Source of the DNA: Spirochaetaceae bacterium
GTDB lineage: Bacteria > Spirochaetota > Spirochaetia > Treponematales > Treponemataceae
NCBI GenBank assembly: GCA_017936665.1
Contig: JAGBFB010000018.1
Location: forward strand, 1-64,000
Length of the DNA stretch: 64,000 bases
Direction of reading: 5' to 3'
Below, piece by piece: positions 52,490-61,071 of the stretch (positions are counted from its first letter, which is position 1; each line of letters begins with the position of its first letter). The notes beneath the pieces are model-generated. The model was not told the origin of the DNA. It was given only the letters and a program-made list of their open reading frames with translations, and searched no databases. A program made the position numbers and the translations under genes.

Positions 52490-52526
52490 AAGGCTGTCTA
52501 GATATTTCTAGATAGCCTTTTTTTTA
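52490..52526 (+). terminator. Rho-independent terminator
   Basis: The arms AAGGCTGTCTAGA and TCTAGATAGCCTT form a 13-base stem with one G-U pair and a four-base loop, followed by eight T. It terminates the lipoprotein transcript. Confidence 0.88.
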
Positions 52527-52573
52527 TGTTAGTAACTGAAATAAAACCCTTCATGTTAAATTTGTTTCAACTC

Positions 52574-53608
52574 CTACCTTCCACCATTCCAAAACCAAAT
52601 CGTCTTAGAAAGTTCATTAGAAAATGGCTGAAATTTATTAAAATCTGGTAGCCAATCTGTATCAGACGTAAGTTCTTGATAAAACAAGTATTCAAAATCG
52701 TATTCTTCTATCATGCTACGGATTATTTTAAATTCATCTTTGTTTATCAATCTGTGCTGAAAAGATGATAGAGCTTTGTCGCGAATTGCAATTTCTTCGG
52801 CAGAAAAATCTTTTTCAGAAACTTCAACTGGCGTATATTGATTCATTAAAGAAATACATGCCTTTCCGTCAGCGTGATTTTTTAGCCAATCTAAAACAAG
52901 ACGAGTATCGTCCAATCGCCCCGGAAGCACAAGATGACGAATTATCACCCCAGAAGTCATTTTTTCAATTTCAGAGCCTCCATGTCGCTTGAGGGAATCC
53001 TTATCATTTTTTGTTGCCACAGTTTCAAATTTAAGTGGAGAATTTTCCATCATCCAACGAATCGCTTTTTTTGCCACTTTTGGATAATCCTTTGCCTTGA
53101 AAACTTCATCACTTATCATAGGATTCAAAGTTTTCATATCCGGAAGCCAAATATCAACTAAGCCTTTTAAAAGTTCCAAAGCTTCAATAGTTTCGTAAGC
53201 ACTTGAATTCCAACAAACTGGAATTTTTAATCCTTTATCTTTTGATTTTTGTAATCCTTCAGCGATAACAGGAATGTGATGAGAACCTGTAACAATATTC
53301 ACATTTTCTGCACCTTCTGATTGCAACTTCAAACACAAATCAGCAAATTCATCTGTAGAAAGATTTTTTCCTATTCCTTTTTGAGAAATTTGATAATTCT
53401 GACAAAAAACACATCGCAAATTACAACCTGTAACAAAAATTGTTCCAGAACCACCTAAAACTGTAATTGGTGGTTCTTCCCCAAAATGCAAAGTGGCACA
53501 AGCAATTTTTAATTCAGAAGATTCTCTACAAAATCCCAATTTTTCAAAACGATTTACACCACACATACGAGGACAAAGATTGCAATTTTCATACAAAGAA
53601 TTATTCAT
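52574..53608 (-). CDS. Radical SAM protein (PflA-like, COG1313 type)
   Basis: This 344-residue protein is shortened to the ATG at 53608, which lies seven bases after the -10 TAAAAT of its own promoter; the longer frame from 53644 is not used. An N-terminal cluster-type motif CNLCPRMCG precedes the radical SAM signature GCNLRCVFCQNYQIS (CxxxCxxC), which binds a 4Fe-4S cluster and AdoMet. Similar proteins are annotated as pyruvate formate-lyase activating enzyme-like, but true PflA is shorter and lacks the first Cys motif, so the target is open. It is divergent from era, and the two promoters overlap. Confidence 0.8.
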   Translation of the reverse strand: MNNSLYENCNLCPRMCGVNRFEKLGFCRESSELKIACATLHFGEEPPITVLGGSGTIFVTGCNLRCVFCQNYQISQKGIGKNLSTDEFADLCLKLQSEGAENVNIVTGSHHIPVIAEGLQKSKDKGLKIPVCWNSSAYETIEALELLKGLVDIWLPDMKTLNPMISDEVFKAKDYPKVAKKAIRWMMENSPLKFETVATKNDKDSLKRHGGSEIEKMTSGVIIRHLVLPGRLDDTRLVLDWLKNHADGKACISLMNQYTPVEVSEKDFSAEEIAIRDKALSSFQHRLINKDEFKIIRSMIEEYDFEYLFYQELTSDTDWLPDFNKFQPFSNELSKTIWFWNGGR

Positions 53609-53615
53609 AATTAAA

Positions 53616-53644
53616 ATTTTATTAGATATACAAAACCTTTTCAA
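53616..53644 (-). promoter_or_regulatory. Promoter of the radical SAM gene, leaderless
   Basis: On the minus strand TTGAAA (53644-53639) and TAAAAT (53621-53616) are 17 bases apart. The ATG at 53608 follows after seven bases. The era promoter overlaps it on the other strand. Confidence 0.6.
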
Positions 53645-53655
53645 TGGGATATACT
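53627..53655 (+). promoter_or_regulatory. Promoter of era, leaderless
   Basis: A weak -35 TATACA (53627-53632) and TATACT (53650-53655) are 17 bases apart, with the era ATG seven bases further on. There is no ribosome-binding site. Confidence 0.5.
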
Positions 53656-53662
53656 ACTTATC

Positions 53663-54601
53663 ATGAGTGAAATAATTGAAAATCCAAATTTACAAGACGA
53701 AAATTCTACAATAGGAAATAAAACTGCTGTAGTTGCAATAATCGGCCGCCCTTCCGTTGGAAAATCTACTTTTTTAAATACAGCTAGTGGCGAAAAAATT
53801 TCTATCGTTTCTCCTGTTCCACAAACAACAAGAAATGCTGTAAAAGGAATTATCAATACAAATCTTGGGCAACTTGTTTTTATCGATACTCCAGGTTATC
53901 ACAATTCCGAAAAAAAATTCAATTTGAAACTTCGTTCTTTAACAAAAGAACAATTAGATTCTTGCGACGCAATTTTATATTTAATAGATGCAAGTAGAAC
54001 TCCAGGTGAAGAAGAACAACTTACCGCAGAACTTTTAAAACCTTATTCAGAAAAAGTTGTGGTTGCAATAAATAAAATTGATTTACCAGAAGCAAATGTT
54101 TCAAAATCTAGACTTTTTGTAAAAGAAAGTTTTCCAAAAATTACTGCAAATCATGTTTTTGATATTTCCGCACAAAATGATATTGGAATAAATGAACTTT
54201 TACGAGGACTTTACGATTTTGCACCAGTAGCAGAACATCTTTATCCAGAAGAATTTTACACTGACCAAGAAGTAGATTTTAGAATTGCAGAAATTATCCG
54301 TGAACAAGCAATCAATCGTTTGCATGACGAACTTCCTCACGCAATCTATGTTGAAATTGCTGATATGGAAATGCGCAAAAACGGCAAGGAACTTTGGGTT
54401 AGAGCATTTTTAGTTGTAGAACGTGATAGCCAAAAAGGAATGGTTATCGGAAAAGGTGCTTCTATGATAAAAACAATCAGAATCGAATCTATAAAAGAAA
54501 TGCGTAAAATTTTTGATTACAGAGTTGATTTAGACTTGCAAGTAAAAGTGAATAAAAACTGGCGACAAAAAGATCCTGTTTTAACTCGACTTTTAAAATA
54601 A
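53663..54601 (+). CDS. era: GTPase Era
   Basis: This 312-residue Ras-like GTPase binds 16S rRNA and helps 30S subunit assembly. G motifs: G1 GRPSVGKSTFL, G2 around SPVPQTTRNAVKG, G3 DTPGYH, G4 INKID, G5 SAQNDIG. The C-terminal KH domain includes MVIGKGASMIKTIRI, typical of Era. The length matches the family. It starts at ATG with a -10 box seven bases upstream and no ribosome-binding site. Its 3' end overlaps by nine bases the convergent sigma-54-type gene. Confidence 0.96.
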   Translation: MSEIIENPNLQDENSTIGNKTAVVAIIGRPSVGKSTFLNTASGEKISIVSPVPQTTRNAVKGIINTNLGQLVFIDTPGYHNSEKKFNLKLRSLTKEQLDSCDAILYLIDASRTPGEEEQLTAELLKPYSEKVVVAINKIDLPEANVSKSRLFVKESFPKITANHVFDISAQNDIGINELLRGLYDFAPVAEHLYPEEFYTDQEVDFRIAEIIREQAINRLHDELPHAIYVEIADMEMRKNGKELWVRAFLVVERDSQKGMVIGKGASMIKTIRIESIKEMRKIFDYRVDLDLQVKVNKNWRQKDPVLTRLLK

Positions 54602-55273
54602 ACAATCTGCAATTTCAATTTCAGAAATTACGGAATTTTCAGATAAAACACAAGCCCTATCCAAACAAGAAAATAATTGTCGGATATTACCTTTCCATTG
54701 ATTTTGTAAAATTAAATTAAGGGCTTTACCTGTTAAAGTTTTATTAAATTTTGATAAATAATCTTTTACTAAAAAAGGAATTTCATGTTTTCGCTCTCTT
54801 AATGGTTTTATATAAAGAGGCACAACTGATATTCTAAAGTATAAATCCTCTCTAAATTCTCCACGTTTTACTTTTTCTTGTAAATTAACGTTAGTAGCAC
54901 AAATAATTCTAACATCAGATTTTATTTCTTTTGTAGAACCAACTCTTGTAAAAATTCCTTCATCAAGAAATTTAAGAAGTTTTGTTTGCAAATTTAAAGA
55001 AAGTTCGCCGACTTCATCTAAAAAAATAGTTCCACCATTTGCAGTTTCAAAAAGACCTTCTCTAGTTGTTGCTCCTGTAAAAGCTCCATTTACAGAACCA
55101 AATAATTCACTTTCTGCAATACTTTCTGGAATAGCACCACAATTTATGGCTACAAAGGGTTTATGTTTTCTATGAGATAAATTGTGAACCATTTTGGCAG
55201 TGAAGGTTTTTCCAGTTCCACTTTCACCTGTAAATAAAAGGGGTAAATTACTTTTGTAAAAACTTATCAACAA
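54593..55273 (-). CDS. Sigma-54-interacting AAA+ domain protein, stand-alone
   Basis: This 226-residue protein is only the AAA+ activator domain: Walker A GESGTGKTFTAK, the sigma-54 contact loop GAFTGATTREG (GAFTGA intact), Walker B TIFLDEVGELS, a sensor I ICATN, and the arginine finger region FREDLYFRISVVPLYIKPLRER. The usual N-terminal receiver or PAS domain and the C-terminal Fis-type helix-turn-helix are missing. The start is a TTG with no good ribosome-binding site, so the 5' end may have been lost. It may act without DNA binding from solution, or be a truncated remnant. The presence of the GAFTGA loop argues against loss of function. Confidence 0.8.
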   Translation of the reverse strand: MLISFYKSNLPLLFTGESGTGKTFTAKMVHNLSHRKHKPFVAINCGAIPESIAESELFGSVNGAFTGATTREGLFETANGGTIFLDEVGELSLNLQTKLLKFLDEGIFTRVGSTKEIKSDVRIICATNVNLQEKVKRGEFREDLYFRISVVPLYIKPLRERKHEIPFLVKDYLSKFNKTLTGKALNLILQNQWKGNIRQLFSCLDRACVLSENSVISEIEIADCLF

Positions 55274-55342
55274 TCAAATTCTCCGTTTATTAAATAAAAA
55301 AATTATATCAAGTTTTGTTACAAAAATAATTACAAAAAAAAT

Positions 55343-56080
55343 TTATTTTTTAAAAATTTTATACCATAGTAAAACAATCAAATACCATAGATAAGGAAAT
55401 ATTAAAAATATTTTAAAAGGATTTCTGATTATTTCAGGAAGAAGTTCTAAACCTTTATTAAACAAATCTTCGGAAACACGGCGTTTTCGTTTTGAAAAAA
55501 TCCCAAAACAATCTTTGTAATACAGAAAAATTCCTGTTACAAACTTTTTTCTACGACGATAATACCACATATCGCCACCAGAAACTCCATCACTTAACAA
55601 AGTTAAAGAAGGAGAAGCTTTGTAAATTGCTTCTACAAGGTCTGCTTCTGAAGTCTTTGGATAATATCCAACGTAACGCCCTACAATTCTAAGCCCTGAA
55701 AAAGTTGCTCTAACATTTTTTTCAGCAGCCATCAAAGAATCTCTACGACCTCCAAGCATATACAAGGAGCGATAGTTTTTATCAAGAGCATTCATTATAC
55801 TAATTACTGCTTTAAATGGATTATATCTAGTTGGAACAGCTAACTTCAAAAAATTTGCCCCAGATAAAATACTTTTAGAAATAGGTATAACTAACTCAGC
55901 ATTTTTTAAGCAATTCATATAATCTTGATTTATTCTTGCTTTTAAAATATCCCAAATTGTAACAAAACAAATTTGAGAAGAACCATTTTTTTGTGAAATT
56001 TCTATAATTTCATTAGCAAGATTCTGTTCTGGAATAATATCCACTGGTACTGATAAAAAATTTATTCTAGTGTGAGCCAT
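55343..56080 (-). CDS. WecG/TagA/CpsF-family glycosyltransferase
   Basis: This 245-residue cytoplasmic enzyme of GT26 type transfers a UDP-sugar (typically N-acetylmannosamine) to a lipid-linked acceptor in the synthesis of surface polysaccharide or teichoic-acid-like polymer. Family features are VIPISKSILSGANFLKLAVPTR, YMLGGRRDSLMAAEKNV, and IVGRYVGYYPKTSEADLV near the middle. A short hydrophobic tail (FLIFPYLWYLIVLLWYKIF) is unusual for the family and may tether it to the membrane. Its ATG overlaps the end of the rsmE gene by 19 bases, so they are co-transcribed. Confidence 0.85.
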   Translation of the reverse strand: MAHTRINFLSVPVDIIPEQNLANEIIEISQKNGSSQICFVTIWDILKARINQDYMNCLKNAELVIPISKSILSGANFLKLAVPTRYNPFKAVISIMNALDKNYRSLYMLGGRRDSLMAAEKNVRATFSGLRIVGRYVGYYPKTSEADLVEAIYKASPSLTLLSDGVSGGDMWYYRRRKKFVTGIFLYYKDCFGIFSKRKRRVSEDLFNKGLELLPEIIRNPFKIFLIFPYLWYLIVLLWYKIFKK

Positions 56081-56877
56081 TCATCCATCTCCATAAAAGC
56101 TGATTGAATTGTAGCAATACCATAAAGACTAGCAGTTTCGGCTCTTAGTACATTTGTTTTAAAATGCACAAGATTAAAATGATTTTCTACCAAGAGCTCA
56201 ACTTCCTTTTCAGAAATTCCACCTTCACTACCAACTACAATTCCAATCCTGTTAATTTTATTATGATTTTCCTTTAAAATAGAAAATATATTTTTTGTTG
56301 AAACATCTGCTTCATGTAAAACAAAACCAATTCCATTTTGTAAATTTTCATTCCAAAGTTTTAAAGCATCTTCTATTACCAAAGGTTTTTCCACTGAAGT
56401 ACTTATTGCCGAACCGCTTTGTTGTCTAGCTTCTTTTACAATTCGCTCCCAACGATTAACTTTTTCAAAATCTTCGTTTTTCAAATTAAAATCTTTTCCA
56501 CTAAACTCTCCAAGAACAGGAATGATTTTTGAAACACCACATTCTGTACTTTGACGTATTATCAAATCCATCTTTTGAAGTTTAGGCAAAAATTGAAAAA
56601 GCCAAATTTCTGGAAGTTTTATATTTTCCAAAGAACTTGCTGAAACTCCAGTTTCTAAAAATTTATCAACCGATTCAGACAAAGTTTTTACAAGAATCAG
56701 TTGTTTTGCTTGCAACTTAAAAACTTCCATATTTGAAAGTTCTTGATTTGGAAATCGTACTTGAACAATATCTCCAAGTTTAAGCCTCAACACCTGACAA
56801 AGATATTTAAAATCTTTTCCGCTAACGGTAAGTTGTCCATTTTTGTCAGGCATACTTGAAGCTATATATTGTCGCAT
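56062..56877 (-). CDS. rsmE: 16S rRNA m3U1498 methyltransferase RsmE (copy 2)
   Basis: This 271-residue SPOUT methyltransferase has the canonical features more fully than the copy at 29245. The PUA-like N-terminus has KDFKYLCQVLRLKLGDIVQV, then EFSGKDF and VKEARQQSGSA motifs, the trefoil-knot motif VVGSEGGISEKEVE and the AdoMet motif NVLRAETASLYGIATIQ. It begins at ATG one base after the ctpA stop codon and overlaps the WecG-type gene, so a three-gene transcript is likely. This copy is the better candidate for the housekeeping U1498 enzyme. Confidence 0.88.
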   Translation of the reverse strand: MRQYIASSMPDKNGQLTVSGKDFKYLCQVLRLKLGDIVQVRFPNQELSNMEVFKLQAKQLILVKTLSESVDKFLETGVSASSLENIKLPEIWLFQFLPKLQKMDLIIRQSTECGVSKIIPVLGEFSGKDFNLKNEDFEKVNRWERIVKEARQQSGSAISTSVEKPLVIEDALKLWNENLQNGIGFVLHEADVSTKNIFSILKENHNKINRIGIVVGSEGGISEKEVELLVENHFNLVHFKTNVLRAETASLYGIATIQSAFMEMDEWLTLE

Positions 56878-56878
56878 A

Positions 56879-58408
56879 TTAATTGTTGTCTTCTTTAGAA
56901 TCTTTTGAAAGCGACTTATCTTCTAGCAAGGCTTGTTCTTGTAATTCTTTCAAAGTCTTTGTTGATTTTACAAGTTTTTCAAAATCTTCTGATTCGATAA
57001 TTCTGATAGCTTCTTTTAGTTGATCATCATAATCTAAATCGTAAAGACTTGGCTCTCTTGTTCTTTCAACTTCAATTCTGATAAGGCGGCGCAAAAGTTT
57101 TTCATCTAATTTATATGTATATGTTAAAGCCTTTGCATAAACTGCAATATCATGTTCATTCATATTTGGATGTTCTTCAACATATTTTTCAATTTCAGCC
57201 TTGTTTATCAATTCAACATAGCTTTTTTCTTGCTCTTCAGTTAAATCTGGAACTTTTACTTCCAAATCTGGTGGAATTCCAATTTTATCGATATTTACAT
57301 CTGAAGGAGTGTAGTATCTTGCCATTGTAAGTTTTACCCCATCAGCATTGTAAAGAGGAATAACTTGTTGAACAGAACCTTTTCCGTAAGTTCTTTCTCC
57401 TACAAGATAAGCTAAGTGATAATCTTTTAATGCTCCTGCTAAAATTTCGGATGCACTTGCAGAACCTTTATTTATCAAAACTACAATAGGAATACCTTTT
57501 GGCATTGTAGTTGCATCTGGAGTTGCAGTATATACAGAAGCAGCTTCAGAAATTCTACTTTTTGTAGAAACAATAATTCCACTATCAATAAATTTATCTG
57601 CAACATCAGCAACGCTTGTAATCAATCCTCCTGGATTATTTCGTAAATCGATAATCATTCCAGTAAAATTATTTTTCTTAAAGGAATCTATTGCATCTTG
57701 AACTCTTTGTGCAGTTTGAGGTGTAAATTCGATAATTCTTAGATAACCAATTTTTGCGTTTTTATCGTCAATCATTCCAAACTTAACTGTAGGAACTTCA
57801 ATTAATTCACGAACCAAAGTTACAGGAAATTCCATGTTTTTTCCACGACGAACAACAACATCAACACTTTCGCCAATTTTTCCACGTAACATTCCTAAAA
57901 CTTCATCCATAGTAATATCTTGAGTTGGAGTTCCATTTATGGAAATCAATAAATCTCCTGCGTGAATTCCTGCTTTATATCCAGGTCCACCTTCAATAGG
58001 AGAAGCAACTTCAACATAGGCAGGTTTTTCGGCTGTAGAATTAACTGGCTTTGAAATTGATAATCCAACACCACCAAAATTTCCAACAGTTGTATCGTTT
58101 AGACTACGCATACTTGTTGTATCAAGATATGTTGAATAAGGGTCTTCAAGAGAATCCATAATTCCTTTTAAAGCACCTGCATAAATAACTTCTGGGTCAA
58201 CTTCATCAACATAATTTTGCAAAACAAAACCAAAAACACTGTTGATAAGTTGCATATATTGTGAAACCTTTGCGGCTGATTTTGCATCAACATCTTTATT
58301 AGTTTGAGCAAACAAACTTGGGGTAAAAACTGCATATAGCGAAAAAACTATTGCAAAAACAAACAAACCTACTTTAATAGGAGAACTAATTTTTTGTGAA
58401 CTATCCAT
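56879..58408 (-). CDS. ctpA: Carboxy-terminal processing protease CtpA (S41)
   Basis: This 509-residue exported protease degrades periplasmic proteins from the C-terminus. It has an N-terminal signal-anchor (KVGLFVFAIVFSLYAVF), a PDZ domain (about 110-200, YKAGIHAGDLLISINGTP) and an S41 core with catalytic Ser in NKGSASASEILAGALKDY and Lys in ERTYGKGSVQ. A C-terminal extension (about 400-509) is charged. The ATG lies six bases after a TACAAT box and appears leaderless. The divergent gene upstream has the same arrangement. Confidence 0.93.
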   Translation of the reverse strand: MDSSQKISSPIKVGLFVFAIVFSLYAVFTPSLFAQTNKDVDAKSAAKVSQYMQLINSVFGFVLQNYVDEVDPEVIYAGALKGIMDSLEDPYSTYLDTTSMRSLNDTTVGNFGGVGLSISKPVNSTAEKPAYVEVASPIEGGPGYKAGIHAGDLLISINGTPTQDITMDEVLGMLRGKIGESVDVVVRRGKNMEFPVTLVRELIEVPTVKFGMIDDKNAKIGYLRIIEFTPQTAQRVQDAIDSFKKNNFTGMIIDLRNNPGGLITSVADVADKFIDSGIIVSTKSRISEAASVYTATPDATTMPKGIPIVVLINKGSASASEILAGALKDYHLAYLVGERTYGKGSVQQVIPLYNADGVKLTMARYYTPSDVNIDKIGIPPDLEVKVPDLTEEQEKSYVELINKAEIEKYVEEHPNMNEHDIAVYAKALTYTYKLDEKLLRRLIRIEVERTREPSLYDLDYDDQLKEAIRIIESEDFEKLVKSTKTLKELQEQALLEDKSLSKDSKEDNN

Positions 58409-58414
58409 ACTTTT

Positions 58415-58442
58415 ATTGTACGCCCTAAAAAAAAATTGTCAA
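58415..58442 (-). promoter_or_regulatory. Promoter of ctpA, leaderless
   Basis: On the minus strand TTGACA (58442-58437) and TACAAT (58420-58415) are 16 bases apart. The ATG at 58408 follows six bases after the -10. Confidence 0.65.
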
Positions 58443-58448
58443 CAGGGA

Positions 58449-58477
58449 TTGACCAATTATTATTAGTAACATAGACT
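58449..58477 (+). promoter_or_regulatory. Promoter of the divergent membrane-protein gene, leaderless
   Basis: TTGACC (58449-58454) and TAGACT (58472-58477) are 17 bases apart, with the ATG at 58484 six bases further. Confidence 0.6.
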
Positions 58478-58483
58478 TCATTT

Positions 58484-58897
58484 ATGAAAAAATTTTCTAT
58501 TAAGTTTATTGTTTTTTTACTATACGAAATTTTAAGAATTGTTTTTATTCTAAAAGCCGCACCTGTTCAAGATATTCCTTACCAAAGTTTATCTTGGTAT
58601 GTTTCTGTTCCTTTAATTATCATTCCATTAATGATGATAATTATTTATCTTTCAAATGAAGATAAATTCAAAGAATTAAGATTTTTTATATCTCTATCCA
58701 AATTAATGTCTGTTGTAAGTTTTACAGCATATTTTGGTGCAACCTTTGCAGAAGCCGCAGTTCAAGTAAGGTTTTCACAATTTTATTCAATAGCAACATT
58801 ATTTTTTATGATGTTTTTTTTGTTAATAGATGTTATAATAGGATTATTGTTTATTAAAAAACCTAAAACAGAGGAAGAAAATAATTTATGCAAATAA
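58484..58897 (+). CDS. Small four-helix membrane protein
   Basis: This 137-residue protein has four hydrophobic segments (about 6-22, 38-54, 73-90 and 104-127) and short charged loops. It has no recognised motif. Its gene starts leaderless and overlaps the following MinD-type gene by ten bases, so it is translated with it, and lgt follows immediately. A role in polar or cell-envelope organisation is possible by position but unsupported by sequence. Confidence 0.55.
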   Translation: MKKFSIKFIVFLLYEILRIVFILKAAPVQDIPYQSLSWYVSVPLIIIPLMMIIIYLSNEDKFKELRFFISLSKLMSVVSFTAYFGATFAEAAVQVRFSQFYSIATLFFMMFFLLIDVIIGLLFIKKPKTEEENNLCK

Positions 58898-60012
58898 TTC
58901 CTATTGCCAGTGGGAAAGGTGGAGTTGGAAAAAGCCTTCTTTCTGCAAACTTAGCAGTTACTCTTGGAAAAGCAGGAAAAAAAGTTGTTCTTGTAGACTT
59001 AGATTTAGGAGCTTCAAATTTACATCTTGTAATTGGGCAACAATCTCCAAAAGCAGGAATTGGAACATATCTTGGTGGACAATCTAATTTTCAAGATTTA
59101 ATAATTCCTACAGATTACGATAATGTATATTTTATTCCAGGGGATGCTGAAATTCCTGGTCTTACTGCAATTAAACTTTCTCAAAAAAATGATTTAATAA
59201 AAAAACTTCAAAATATAGATGCAGATTATTTAATTCTTGATTTAGGAGCAGGAACACATCTTACAATTTTAGATTTCTTTTTGCTTTCGCCTCAAGGAAT
59301 TATCGTAACTGCACCAACTGTAACAGCAACTTTAAACGGTTATCTTTTTTTGAAAAACGCAGTTTTTAGATTGATGTACAATTCTTTCAAAAAAAATTCT
59401 AAAGCTTATGCCTTTTTAGAAGAACTAAAAAAAGATACAAAATCTTTGCAACGGCTTTACATTCCTCGCCTTGCAGAATCAATAGAAAAAATTGATCCAA
59501 CAAGTGCAGCAGTTTTTAAACATAGAATGAAGCAATTTAAACCTCGCTTAATTCTCAATATGATTGACGACCCTAAAGATGCAGACAAAGCACAAAAAAT
59601 TCGTCGTTCTTGTAGCGAGTATTTAGGAATTGATTTAGAACATTTAGGTGTAATTTACAAAGATTCAATGCAAGATGTTGCATTGGCTTCAAGATTACCA
59701 ATTACAGTTTACAAACCTCAAGCAATGATTTCTCAAGCGATTTCTAGAATTGCAGATAAAGTTTTGCAATCAGAAACCCTTACTTTTGACAACGGAATTG
59801 ATAGTTTTCAAAATGCCGAAAACGAAGCCGCCGAAGATTTTGAATCAAAACTTTCGTATGTAGAAGATTTATTGGGAACAGGTGCATTAACCATGAATGA
59901 TTTAGCAGAAACCATAAAATCTCAGCAATACGAGATAACTCAACTTAGAAAAGAAAATAATTTATATAAATCTAAACTATTAAAAGCAGTACAACAAGGA
60001 TACAAAATTTGA
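58888..60012 (+). CDS. MinD/FlhG-like P-loop ATPase
   Basis: This 374-residue protein is a deviant-Walker ATPase of the MinD/ParA class. The motif is ASGKGGVGKSLLSANLAVTL (Lys of deviant Walker A before the GK), then VDLDLGASNLHLV, and LILDLGAGTHLTIL. Compared with MinD it has a longer C-terminal half (about 250-374) ending in a coiled-coil stretch (QYEITQLRKENNLYKSKLLKAV). FlhG-type proteins control flagellar number in polar or periplasmic flagella of many spirochaetes. No flagellar gene is near, so FlhG is a guess, and chromosome or other polar positioning is possible. It overlaps both neighbours. Confidence 0.82.
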   Translation: MQIIPIASGKGGVGKSLLSANLAVTLGKAGKKVVLVDLDLGASNLHLVIGQQSPKAGIGTYLGGQSNFQDLIIPTDYDNVYFIPGDAEIPGLTAIKLSQKNDLIKKLQNIDADYLILDLGAGTHLTILDFFLLSPQGIIVTAPTVTATLNGYLFLKNAVFRLMYNSFKKNSKAYAFLEELKKDTKSLQRLYIPRLAESIEKIDPTSAAVFKHRMKQFKPRLILNMIDDPKDADKAQKIRRSCSEYLGIDLEHLGVIYKDSMQDVALASRLPITVYKPQAMISQAISRIADKVLQSETLTFDNGIDSFQNAENEAAEDFESKLSYVEDLLGTGALTMNDLAETIKSQQYEITQLRKENNLYKSKLLKAVQQGYKI

Positions 60013-60986
60013 TGTTTTTAGCAATTAATTACCCATCATGGATTCATCCAGAAATCTTCCCAGGAGTTCCTTTTTTAGGACTTTTACGTTGGTATGGCTT
60101 AATGTACATTTTTGCCTTTGGAACAGCCTACTTTATCTTAAGCAAGTTAAGAAAAGAAGGGGCTTTGGATTCTCCAGGTCAAACCACCACAGATGATGAT
60201 TTATTCGGATTTTTTGGTTTTGGAGTTTTATTCCTACTTTTAGGAGCAAGAATTTTTTCTGCCCTAGTTTACGACACATCAGGACTTTACAGACAAAAAC
60301 CTTGGTTAATTTTCTGGCCCTTCAACGAAGCTGGACAATTTACAGGTCTTGCAGGAATGTCATTTCACGGCGGAGTTATCGGTGGTCTTTTAGGAATGAT
60401 AATTTGGTGCTTAACTCATAAACGCCCTCTTTGGAAATGGGTTGATGCCATGGTTGTTGCAATTCCTCTTGGATACACCTTTGGAAGAATCGGAAACTTC
60501 TTAAACGGAGAACTTTACGGAAGAATAACAACTATGCCTTGGGGAATGATTTTTCCTGGAGCTCAGAGATTTTCAGTTTCAATTCCATGGGTAAAAGAAT
60601 TTGCAGAAAATGCAGGATTAACAATCGCAGAAAACGCAAGATTGATAAATTTACCTCGTCACCCAAGCCAACTTTACGAAGCCTTTTTTGAAGGAATTGT
60701 TTTATTTTTAATACTATGGTTTTTACGCAAGAAAAAACCTTTTGACGGATTTTTATCAGGAATGTTCTTAATCGGTTACGGAACTTTTAGATTTATCATC
60801 GAATATTTTAGAGAACCAGATGCAGATTTAGGCTACATAATTTCTGTTACAGACGCTTCAACTTACCTTAACGATTCTTTACTCAATATTTCTATGGGGC
60901 AAATCCTTTGCTTTTTGATGATAATCGGAGGAATTGGAATAATTCTTGCTAGATATTTTATAACTAAAAAACAGAATGAAAAGTAA
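60012..60986 (+). CDS. lgt: Prolipoprotein diacylglyceryl transferase
   Basis: This 324-residue membrane enzyme attaches diacylglycerol from phosphatidylglycerol to the lipobox Cys of prolipoproteins, the first step of lipoprotein maturation. Signature motifs are GMSFHGGVIGGLLG, FGRIGNFLNGELYGR and RFIIEYFREPDADLG. About seven transmembrane segments are visible. The ATG overlaps the TGA of the previous gene by one base. It is followed by a terminator. Lgt is needed by the many lipoproteins of this window. Confidence 0.95.
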   Translation: MFLAINYPSWIHPEIFPGVPFLGLLRWYGLMYIFAFGTAYFILSKLRKEGALDSPGQTTTDDDLFGFFGFGVLFLLLGARIFSALVYDTSGLYRQKPWLIFWPFNEAGQFTGLAGMSFHGGVIGGLLGMIIWCLTHKRPLWKWVDAMVVAIPLGYTFGRIGNFLNGELYGRITTMPWGMIFPGAQRFSVSIPWVKEFAENAGLTIAENARLINLPRHPSQLYEAFFEGIVLFLILWFLRKKKPFDGFLSGMFLIGYGTFRFIIEYFREPDADLGYIISVTDASTYLNDSLLNISMGQILCFLMIIGGIGIILARYFITKKQNEK

Positions 60987-61001
60987 ACTTTTAATAAAAA
61001 T

Positions 61002-61048
61002 AAAAAAAAATGACTTTGTAAAAATTAATTTACAAAGTCATTTTTTTT
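61002..61048. terminator. Bidirectional Rho-independent terminator
   Basis: TGACTTTGTAAA (61011-61022) and TTTACAAAGTCA (61029-61040) form a perfect 12-base stem, flanked by nine A before and eight T after. It terminates lgt and the convergent transketolase gene. Confidence 0.9.
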
Positions 61049-61071
61049 AGTATTTAATTATTTTACAAACT

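Noticed and set aside
52574-53608. True pyruvate formate-lyase activating enzyme
   Set aside because: It has an extra N-terminal Cys cluster motif and is about 100 residues longer than PflA, and no pfl gene is adjacent.
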